From NCBI GenBank assembly GCA_902772945.1, contig CACYCU010000057.1, positions 1-11,154 on the forward strand: a stretch of 11,154 nucleotides of DNA. Reading direction: 5' to 3'. This stretch comes from an uncultured bacterium. Lineage in GTDB: Bacteria; Cyanobacteriota; Vampirovibrionia; Gastranaerophilales; Gastranaerophilaceae. A program made the translations under genes and the position numbers. Under the pieces are notes generated by a model. It worked only from the letters and a program-made list of their open reading frames with translations, was not told the DNA's origin and did not search any database. This document shows positions 5,561 through 11,154 of the stretch, piece after piece (the stretch's first letter is position 1; the number at the start of each line of letters is the position of its first letter).

Positions 5561-8305
5561 ATGTCCGGAATAGATAATTTTATTAATAAAAACAATACTC
5601 AACAGTATTATTTAAATCAAAAAGCGGAACAAAATTCTGCAGCAATAAATCCGTCTGAAGAAGTTAAGTCGGATATCAAAACAGCTGAAGATGCGAAAAT
5701 TGAAGAAGTTAAAACCGTAAATAATAATGTTCAAACAGAAACTTTATCTGCAGCAAATGCACAAATTCGGGATGAATTTGTCAGAGAAAAGAAAAATAAC
5801 GGACTTGTAGGTAAATTTTATAATTTTCTAAAAAATAAAACCGGAGCAGGACTTGGTTCTAAAAAAGTTGAAAAAGAAATAGATAAATTTGAAAAAGGTG
5901 AAATCTCAGAAGAACAAGTGAGAGAAAAAATTTCTCAATACAAAGTCTCAAGAGAAAATGCAGTTCAGCAAACAGGTGATCTGGCAGCAATTGGAACTGT
6001 AGGTTCTATGTATTATTTGATAAACGATCAAATAAAAAAACTGAGAGCAAGGTTTGAAATAGGTGCTGAACCGGAAGTATTCAGAAATTTAAAAGAATAT
6101 GACAAAACATTTTTAGGAAAAAATGCGAATAAGATAAAACAAATTATAATGTCTAAGGGTAAAACAACCGCATATTTATTGCCTATATTGGCACTTATCG
6201 GCGGAATGACAAAACTCCAGACACTTCAATTGGAACGTATAACTTCAAAAGAATATAAAACAGATAAAAAATTAAGTAAAAAAGAACGCAAAATACAAAA
6301 GAAATTAAACAGAATAGCAAAACGAGAACAAGATATGAAAAACTTCGCAACCGGTGCAGTTGCAGGACTATTGACTCCTATTAGCGCGCTTGTCGGCGGT
6401 ATTGTCGGAGTCCCTGCGTTTTTGGCTGCGACAACCGGTTTAAGATATATAACCGGCAAAAATGATGAAAACAAAAAATCATTCTCGGATTTTACAAAAG
6501 TTTTGAAAGATAATGCTGCCGTTAATACTGTTGCTGCAGCACTAATTGCTGTCCCTGCATTTAAACATGCGCATTATTCAAAAATACTTGGCGAAAATCT
6601 GGATAAAGTAGTTAAAAAATTAAAAGGTAAACAACTACATTTTCCTGATCTTCCGTCTCAAAAAACGGCATATGAAGAACTGGAAGAAAAATTGGTAGAA
6701 TCACCTGCAATAAAGAATATTCTTGAAGGTCATTCCGGACTAAACGGTTCTAAAAGAATGGACGCAATTATAAAAGATCTTTCTGAAGAAAATATATTTG
6801 CTGTTAAATTTTTGCAAATAAGAAATAATGGCTTTTTAGAAGGTAAATCTAATCCATATAGTGAAATTTCTGAAGCTCTTCGCGAAGATTGCCCTCCAAC
6901 AAGAACATTAGAACAAGCAAAAACAAAAATAGCTGAATTACTCGGAAATTCTGATTATACAGTATCAAAACTTCTTGGTGTCGGTACTGTTGCAGAAACC
7001 TATCTTGCTAAAGATAAATCAGGTAAAGAAGTTTGTATAAAAATATTAAAAGAAGGGATTACAACCGATAAGATAAATGCCGATAAAGAAAAATTTATTC
7101 AACTTATAACAGAAGGTAAACCAATTGAAAGTTTAAGCGAAGATCAAAAATACTTACTTCGAAATATTGATGATCTTGCAAATGGTATTCTAAATGAAGT
7201 TAACTTTAAAGTTGAAATGGAAGCTGCTCAAAAACTTGTCAAACATTGCAAAAAAGCAAATGTTGTAAAACCGATAGAAGCAAAAGAAGGTATATATATA
7301 ATGGAAAAAGCTCCGGGTATAAGCTTGAAGACTCTTTCTGATTATTATAATGCGGAAATGGATTTGAAATGGTATAAAAAATTGTCCACAGAACATCCTT
7401 CTGAATATATTGAAAGAAAAATAACCGAAATCCAAGCACGCATTGAAAAGATAAAATCAAGAGCACCTGAATTTGATTTGGGTGAATTAAATCCAAAACA
7501 AATAAAAAGGTTGCTAAATGAATATATTAATGTTCAAGTTGAACAGTTCTCAAAACTTGACAAAAACGGAAAGGTAATTCACGCAGATATTCATCCGGGA
7601 AATATATTTATAAACCTTGAAAATTTAAAAAGCGGAAAAGGTAAATTGTTTACCCTTATCGATACAGGTAATACTATTACAATGACAAAAGAACAGACAA
7701 AAGCTGCATTAAGGATTATCCCATTTATCAAAAACGGAAACTACAAAGAATTATCAAAAATTGTTCTTGATGGTGCAGTTTTGCCTCAAGGTATGACTAA
7801 AGCTGATGCGTTATCAAAAGTTGAAACAGATTTGAAAACTTTCTTCTTTGATACTGAAACAAAAATCCCAAGAATGAATATCGATTCATTCTATGCTATA
7901 TCAGATAATATTTTGAGAAAATACTCAATTATTCCAAATAATACTCAATTGAACCTTAATAAGGCAAAAATATCTGCCAAAAATTCATTTAATGATTTAA
8001 CAAAATCTTTCTTTAGTAAAAAATATGGTGATAAGGATATGGATGATGCTTCTATGATTGAGAATGCAGGAACATTTACAAGTTTGTTAAAAGATGCTGC
8101 TGCGCTTGGCGCTAAACTTGTAACTGCTCAGCAATGGCAAGAAACCAAAAACTTGTTCCAAATGAGTTTTAAAGAAGCTTGGCAGCACTTGCGTAACCCG
8201 AACAAATTAAAAACAAATTCTGAAGATTACTTGACATTTGAAATGAAACAATATATGCCTGGCCCGAATGATGTAAGACGCGTGGCTGAAGAAGAAAAAA
8301 TATAA
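5561..8305 (+). CDS. Atypical ABC1/UbiB/ADCK kinase-like protein with long unrecognised N-terminus
   Basis: Residues about 412-720 align by eye with the ABC1 (UbiB/ADCK/AarF) atypical kinase fold. K416-F-L-Q419 stands at the KxGQ motif, and CPPTRTLEQAKTKIAELLG corresponds to the segment before the nucleotide loop. A loop LLGVGTVAET (471-480) is followed by the ATP-binding lysine K494 in VCIKIL. ENV-type E546-x-N548...E552 stands at the ExD motif, with a hinge MEKAPGISL (581-589), a catalytic loop HADIHPGN (674-681) with D676 and N681, and metal-binding D701 in LIDTGN. Three signatures are changed: Gly-containing loop instead of Ala-rich, KFLQ instead of KxGQ, and DTG instead of DFG. There is an insert of about 70 residues before the catalytic loop. 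The first ~410 residues are unrecognised, with a polar N-terminus, hydrophobic stretches near 141-154, 204-216, 263-292 and 319-334, and a Lys/Glu-rich helix at 222-260. Known relatives act in quinone or lipid metabolism at membranes; the substrate here is unknown. AAGGA lies 6 nt before the ATG. Confidence 0.8.
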   Translation: MSGIDNFINKNNTQQYYLNQKAEQNSAAINPSEEVKSDIKTAEDAKIEEVKTVNNNVQTETLSAANAQIRDEFVREKKNNGLVGKFYNFLKNKTGAGLGSKKVEKEIDKFEKGEISEEQVREKISQYKVSRENAVQQTGDLAAIGTVGSMYYLINDQIKKLRARFEIGAEPEVFRNLKEYDKTFLGKNANKIKQIIMSKGKTTAYLLPILALIGGMTKLQTLQLERITSKEYKTDKKLSKKERKIQKKLNRIAKREQDMKNFATGAVAGLLTPISALVGGIVGVPAFLAATTGLRYITGKNDENKKSFSDFTKVLKDNAAVNTVAAALIAVPAFKHAHYSKILGENLDKVVKKLKGKQLHFPDLPSQKTAYEELEEKLVESPAIKNILEGHSGLNGSKRMDAIIKDLSEENIFAVKFLQIRNNGFLEGKSNPYSEISEALREDCPPTRTLEQAKTKIAELLGNSDYTVSKLLGVGTVAETYLAKDKSGKEVCIKILKEGITTDKINADKEKFIQLITEGKPIESLSEDQKYLLRNIDDLANGILNEVNFKVEMEAAQKLVKHCKKANVVKPIEAKEGIYIMEKAPGISLKTLSDYYNAEMDLKWYKKLSTEHPSEYIERKITEIQARIEKIKSRAPEFDLGELNPKQIKRLLNEYINVQVEQFSKLDKNGKVIHADIHPGNIFINLENLKSGKGKLFTLIDTGNTITMTKEQTKAALRIIPFIKNGNYKELSKIVLDGAVLPQGMTKADALSKVETDLKTFFFDTETKIPRMNIDSFYAISDNILRKYSIIPNNTQLNLNKAKISAKNSFNDLTKSFFSKKYGDKDMDDASMIENAGTFTSLLKDAAALGAKLVTAQQWQETKNLFQMSFKEAWQHLRNPNKLKTNSEDYLTFEMKQYMPGPNDVRRVAEEEKI

Positions 8306-8370
8306 CGAATTTTAAATATAAACTTTTGTAACAATTGTACACAAGAATTAGTTCTTAAGGATTATATTTT

Positions 8371-8399
8371 TTGCCTACTTGTGGTATAAATATTATATA
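8371..8399 (+). promoter_or_regulatory. Candidate promoter region of the GH57 branching enzyme gene
   Basis: TTGCCT (8371-8376) and TATATA (8394-8399) are separated by 17 nt. Two alternatives overlap or follow: an extended -10, TGGTATAAA (8382-8390), and a perfect TATAAT (8417-8422) without a clear -35. The spacer after the kinase-like gene contains no convincing terminator, so read-through is also possible. Which site is used cannot be decided from sequence. Confidence 0.4.
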
Positions 8400-8433
8400 A
8401 ATTAGAATTATAGTTATATAATAATTCGAGATA

Positions 8434-8439
8434 TGGAGG
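8434..8439 (+). promoter_or_regulatory. Ribosome-binding site that decides the GH57 start
   Basis: TGGAGG lies 5 nt before the ATG at 8445. The upstream in-frame ATG at 8433 overlaps this site and has no comparable site of its own, so the shorter protein beginning MSVGQF is the likely product. Confidence 0.85.
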
Positions 8440-8444
8440 CAAAA

Positions 8445-10163
8445 ATGTCAGTAGGACAATTCGTATTTATGTTACACAGCCATCTTCCCTATTATAGAAA
8501 AGCCGGCATGTGGCCTTTCGGGGAAGAAAACCTTTATGAATGTATGGCAGAAACATATGTTCCTTTGCTAAACGCAATTTCTGAGTTGTACGATGAAGGT
8601 ATAAAAGCAAAATTGACAGTGGGTATTACACCAATTCTTGCAGAGCAGCTAAATGATGAACATTTGAAGCATGGATTTGTAGAATATTTGGATTCAAGAA
8701 TCGCAAAGGTTTCAAAAGATTTGGAAAGATATCCGGACGAAAAAGTTCCTCATTCTCAGCATTTAAAATACCTCGCAAAATACTATTTTGACTGGTTTTG
8801 TCATATAAAAGACTGTTTTGTAAATAAATATGGCATGGATTTGATTGCGCAATTTAAAAAATATCAAGATTTAGGTTGTATTGAAATTACAACATCAGGC
8901 GCAACACACGGATTTTCACCATTGCTGGCAACAGATGCAAACCTTAATGCTCAATTTAAAGTCGGTCAGGATACTACAACAAGATTGTTCGGGAAAAAAG
9001 CTTGCGGTGCTTGGCTGCCTGAGTGTGCGTACAGACAAGGATACGAATATGTCGGTAAAGATGGTCAGAAACATTGGAGGCCGGCAATTGAAGTTACTTT
9101 ACAAAACAATGATATAGAATATTTCTTTACTGAATCTCATGTTATTGAAGGCGGAAATTCTATCGGAAACAGACGTGTAATTGGTGTTTACGGAAACATT
9201 GAATACATTCCGCTTCCGGAACGTGAACCTACAGGATATGATACATATTCAGCATACTGGTTACCGGATGCACAAGTTGCAGTAATGGGCAGAAACGAAA
9301 GGGCCGGATATCAGGTTTGGTCTGCTGCAGACGGATACCCAGGTGACGGATGTTTTAGAGAATTTCACAGAAAAGATGCAAATTCAGGTATGCATTATTG
9401 GAGAATAACATCACCTAAGACTGATTTGGGTGACAAAATGCTTTATGACCCTGTTTTGGCGTTGAATAAGGTTAATGAAAATTCAGATCATTACACAACA
9501 TTGATTTATCACATGTTGAATGATTATAAAAATGCGACCGGAAAAGAAGGACTTGTAATGGTTTCCTTTGATACCGAATTATTCGGACACTGGTGGTTTG
9601 AAGGTGTTGAATTTATCAAACAAGTTATCAAAAAATTCAATAACTACTTGCCTCAAGTTGAAAGATTAACTGCAGGTGAATATATCCACGCATATCCTCC
9701 TAAAGAAGCAATTCAAATTCCTGAAAGTTCTTGGGGACAAGGCGGACACTTCTATGTATGGAATAATCATTTGACAGAATGGATGTGGCCAATTATTCAT
9801 GCTTGTGAAAAAAGAGTTTCTGCTATTGCAGACAGATATCCAAATATTCCTGAGGATAAACTTTTGCACAGAGCTTTAAATCAAATGGCAAGAGAAAACT
9901 TGTTACTGCAAAGTTCGGATTGGCCATTCTTGATTACAACATGGCAGGCAAAAGATTATGCAACAGACAGATTCAGAGAACATGTTGACAGATTTGAAAC
10001 AATTTGTGACATGATTGAGAACAATTGTATAGATGATGCAAAGCTAAGAGAGATTGAAAGTATTGATAACTGTTTCCCTGTAATAGATTACAGAGTGTAT
10101 CAATCAATAGAGGAAGGTGTAATTCCTCAACAATCTGCAAAACTTGCACCTTTGTATAATTAA
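8445..10163 (+). CDS. GH57 family 1,4-alpha-glucan branching enzyme
   Basis: GH57 branching enzymes cut alpha-1,4 glucan chains and re-attach them by alpha-1,6 links, making branched glycogen in the cytoplasm. Numbered from the ATG at 8445 (572 residues), the five family regions are present. HSHLPYY is at 11-17, GATHGFSPLL at 152-161, and GAWLPECAY at 188-196 has the nucleophile E193. SFDTELFGHWWFEG at 374-387 has the acid/base D376, and LTAGEY is at 408-413. A DUF1957-type C-terminal domain follows, with the Trp-rich WGQGGHFYVWNNHLTEWMW (430-448) and SSDWPFLITT (490-499), typical of branching enzymes rather than amylopullulanases. Length fits the ~525-570-residue bacterial and archaeal enzymes. 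There is no signal peptide. It stands alone: no glgA, glgC or glgP is in the window. A shared terminator follows the stop. It could be misread as an alpha-amylase, but the C-terminal region argues for branching. Confidence 0.93.
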   Translation: MSVGQFVFMLHSHLPYYRKAGMWPFGEENLYECMAETYVPLLNAISELYDEGIKAKLTVGITPILAEQLNDEHLKHGFVEYLDSRIAKVSKDLERYPDEKVPHSQHLKYLAKYYFDWFCHIKDCFVNKYGMDLIAQFKKYQDLGCIEITTSGATHGFSPLLATDANLNAQFKVGQDTTTRLFGKKACGAWLPECAYRQGYEYVGKDGQKHWRPAIEVTLQNNDIEYFFTESHVIEGGNSIGNRRVIGVYGNIEYIPLPEREPTGYDTYSAYWLPDAQVAVMGRNERAGYQVWSAADGYPGDGCFREFHRKDANSGMHYWRITSPKTDLGDKMLYDPVLALNKVNENSDHYTTLIYHMLNDYKNATGKEGLVMVSFDTELFGHWWFEGVEFIKQVIKKFNNYLPQVERLTAGEYIHAYPPKEAIQIPESSWGQGGHFYVWNNHLTEWMWPIIHACEKRVSAIADRYPNIPEDKLLHRALNQMARENLLLQSSDWPFLITTWQAKDYATDRFREHVDRFETICDMIENNCIDDAKLREIESIDNCFPVIDYRVYQSIEEGVIPQQSAKLAPLYN

Positions 10164-10170
10164 AATTTTA

Positions 10171-10197
10171 AAAAAGCCGTCCTAAGACGGCTTTTTT
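10171..10197. terminator. Bidirectional terminator shared by GH57 and the convergent small gene
   Basis: A GC-rich stem GCCGTC/GACGGC (10176-10181 and 10186-10191) with the loop CTAA is flanked by an A run and a T run, so it works in both directions. It starts about 8 nt after the GH57 stop. For the minus-strand gene, the stop codon TAG (10184-10182) sits in the loop and the last codons (Lys-Pro-Ser) form one arm. Confidence 0.9.
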
Positions 10198-10859
10198 ATT
10201 TTCAATTGAGGAAAATCTTTTAAAATTCTATCAAAGCATTTTTTATCAGGTTCCGGAGTGTTAAGTGGTCTGAGCAAAAGTTTTTCGTCATCTTTGAGTC
10301 CCAATGCTTTGTATAACTTTTTTGCTTTTTTTACATTTCCGATAAATCCGTTTTGCCACCACATATCAATAATTTTCACATTATCTTTAGGCTGAAAAGG
10401 AATACGTTTGATTTTGTTGTTTTTTGATTTAGGAATATTTAAAGCAACAATACAGTGGTCAAGACTTGAGGGTTTGGCGTTGCCTTTTTGTGAATAAAGG
10501 GCATACATATCACAGTTTTTGATTTTATTTATGCGTAAAATAATTTTCATAAATTCTGCGAATTCATCGCAGTTAGCGACCTTAAAAGTTTTAAGAATTC
10601 CTACAAATCCCCTAAAATATTCGGGTTTTTGTCCGTCTGCAAGCAAAGATTTTCTAAATTCTCTTGTAAACCTTAATTTTTTGTTTAGTTCTCTAACTTG
10701 TGTCGGATATATTTCATCGTCAGGCAAAAAATGACGGATAGCTGAAGGGCTTTGTACATCTCTAAATTGTTCAGCAAAAACAGATTTTGCTCGAGGTAAT
10801 ATTTTCTTTATGTTTGGTCGTCCTGTAAAAGAACAATTATTTTCAATATTACTAATCAT
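10182..10859 (-). CDS. Unrecognised small protein with possible Cys-His-Asp catalytic triad
   Basis: I do not recognise a named family. The protein is basic and lacks a signal peptide or membrane helix. Counted from the ATG at 10859 (225 residues), three motifs are in the order and spacing of papain/transglutaminase-like enzymes: NCDEFAEF with C97, LDHCIVAL with H135, and KIIDMWWQNG with D165. A similar 'NCxE(F/M)...DHxxV...DxWW' layout occurs in transglutaminase-like proteases and some bacterial effectors, so a cysteine hydrolase is possible but unproven. The reading frame stays open 13 codons further upstream to a TTG at 10898; neither start has a clear ribosome-binding site. I prefer the ATG because it gives the N-terminus MISNIENNCSFTG, a style I associate with Gastranaerophilales proteins. 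The gene is convergent with GH57 and divergent from the tRNA gene. Confidence 0.7.
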   Translation of the reverse strand: MISNIENNCSFTGRPNIKKILPRAKSVFAEQFRDVQSPSAIRHFLPDDEIYPTQVRELNKKLRFTREFRKSLLADGQKPEYFRGFVGILKTFKVANCDEFAEFMKIILRINKIKNCDMYALYSQKGNAKPSSLDHCIVALNIPKSKNNKIKRIPFQPKDNVKIIDMWWQNGFIGNVKKAKKLYKALGLKDDEKLLLRPLNTPEPDKKCFDRILKDFPQLKIKKPS

Positions 10860-10903
10860 ACCGTATAAAAACCGATAAATAAAATTTTTTGCTAACAAAA
10901 GTA

Positions 10904-10932
10904 TTGCAAAAAAAAAATCAGCATATTATAAT
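10904..10932 (+). promoter_or_regulatory. Strong predicted promoter of tRNA-Asp
   Basis: TTGCAA (10904-10909) and a perfect TATAAT (10927-10932) are separated by 17 nt, with a run of A in the spacer. Initiation near 10939 gives a leader of about 24 nt. The leader contains a small inverted repeat, TCGGT...ACCGA (10941-10956). The -10 region is nearly palindromic (ATTATAAT), so it could also serve the divergent minus-strand gene. Confidence 0.75.
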
Positions 10933-10962
10933 AAATCTTGTCGGTGATATAACCGATTTCGT

Positions 10963-11040
10963 GGGAGCGTAGCTCAGTTTGGTTAGAGCGCATGCCTGTC
11001 ACGCATGAGGTCGCGAGTTCGAGCCTCGTCGTTCCCGCCA
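10963..11040 (+). tRNA. tRNA-Asp (anticodon GTC)
   Basis: A complete 78-nt cloverleaf is visible. The acceptor stem is GGGAGCG with CGTTCCC (one G-U pair), the D stem is GCTC/GAGC, and the anticodon stem is CATGC/GCATG with loop CTGTCAC, giving anticodon GTC. The T arm is GCGAG/CTCGT around TTCGAGC, with discriminator G and an encoded CCA. The aspartate identity features G73, GTC and C38 are all present, and the second D-stem purine context is normal. There is a near-consensus promoter upstream and a terminator 7 nt downstream, so it is transcribed alone. Confidence 0.97.
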
Positions 11041-11047
11041 TTTTAAG

Positions 11048-11074
11048 AGAAGGTGTTTACACCTTCTTTTTTTT
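11048..11074 (+). terminator. Rho-independent terminator of tRNA-Asp
   Basis: AGAAGGTG (11048-11055) and CACCTTCT (11060-11067) form a perfect 8-bp stem with a 4-nt loop TTTA, followed by an uninterrupted T run to 11074. Confidence 0.92.
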
Positions 11075-11154
11075 ATGCAAAGGAAACGGCAGAGGCGAGA
11101 ACTTATTTTGAGTTCGAGCGGGGAGCGAGCAGAGTGCGGAGTGCTTTTGACAAG
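11075..11154. other. Unassigned G+C-richer segment after tRNA-Asp
   Basis: No gene is recognised here. By hand count about 42 of the last 79 bases are G or C, clearly above the surrounding AT-rich sequence. The segment contains GAGTTCGAGC (11110-11119), identical to part of the tRNA T arm (11015-11024). Directly after it is GGGAGCG (11121-11127), identical to the tRNA 5' end (10963-10969). It also contains the imperfectly repeated purine-rich words GAGCGAGC and GAGTGCGGAGTGC. The window ends before its nature can be decided. Confidence 0.4.

Noticed and set aside
7190..7496. Two overlapping minus-strand open frames within the kinase-like gene
   Set aside because: Phe/Ile/Tyr-rich antisense shadows of a strongly supported coding region.
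8343..8372. Possible terminator after the kinase-like gene: AAGAA-TTAG-TTCTT followed by a T run
   Set aside because: The stem is only 5 AU-rich pairs and the T run starts about 9 nt after it; too weak for a supported terminator.
10860..10898. TTG start at 10898 extending the small Cys-His-Asp protein by 13 residues
   Set aside because: No ribosome-binding site and a rare start codon; the ATG at 10859 gives a more plausible N-terminus, though the choice is not certain.
11040..11154. Open minus-strand frame running in from the right edge across the terminator and toward the tRNA
   Set aside because: No start or ribosome-binding site is visible, it crosses a terminator and tRNA gene, and the translation looks random; treated as spurious.

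Overview
The window is AT-rich bacterial chromosome made almost entirely of housekeeping genes, with two poorly characterised proteins. The gene mix suggests a non-photosynthetic member of the cyanobacterial line, such as gut Melainabacteria/Gastranaerophilales. The clues are a cyanobacterial-type coiled-coil (DivIVA/ATP-synthase-b-like) protein beside coaD, a YvcK/CofD-like protein with two N-terminal membrane helices, a GH57 glucan branching enzyme, an ABC1/UbiB-type kinase-like protein, low G+C, and an 'SFTG'-type N-terminus on the last small protein. This lineage is inferred from recognised families and recalled patterns, not from a search.

Left part (1-5450, all minus strand). Read in the direction of transcription: rpsT (ribosomal protein S20) has its own promoter and terminator. 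Then comes a tight cluster pxpA-like > yvcK-like > panB > coaD with gaps or overlaps of 9, -16 and -4 nt. A coiled-coil gene with its own strong promoter follows and ends in a hairpin terminator. Next is pyrH, again with its own promoter, followed directly by the first codons of frr, which runs off the window edge. PanB and CoaD are two steps of the pantothenate-to-coenzyme A route. PyrH and Frr are a classic nucleotide/translation pair.

Middle part (5451-10197, plus strand). Divergent from rpsT is a 914-residue protein. Its C-terminal half aligns by eye with the ABC1/UbiB/ADCK atypical kinase fold but departs from it at several signature positions: a Gly-containing nucleotide loop instead of the Ala-rich loop, KFLQ instead of KxGQ, and DTG instead of DFG. 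Its N-terminal ~410 residues are not recognised and contain several hydrophobic stretches. Next is a complete GH57 1,4-alpha-glucan branching enzyme whose start should be placed 12 nt downstream of the first in-frame ATG. A bidirectional terminator follows.

Right part (10182-11154). A convergent small minus-strand gene encodes a protein with a possible Cys-His-Asp triad (papain/transglutaminase-like); its last codons form part of the shared terminator. Divergent from it is a complete tRNA-Asp(GTC) gene with encoded CCA, a near-consensus promoter and a hairpin terminator. The last ~80 bases are noticeably richer in G+C, carry no recognised gene, and contain short matches to parts of the tRNA.

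There is no CRISPR array, transposase, integrase or phage gene. The best candidates for something undescribed are the atypical ABC1-like protein and the small Cys-His-Asp protein.
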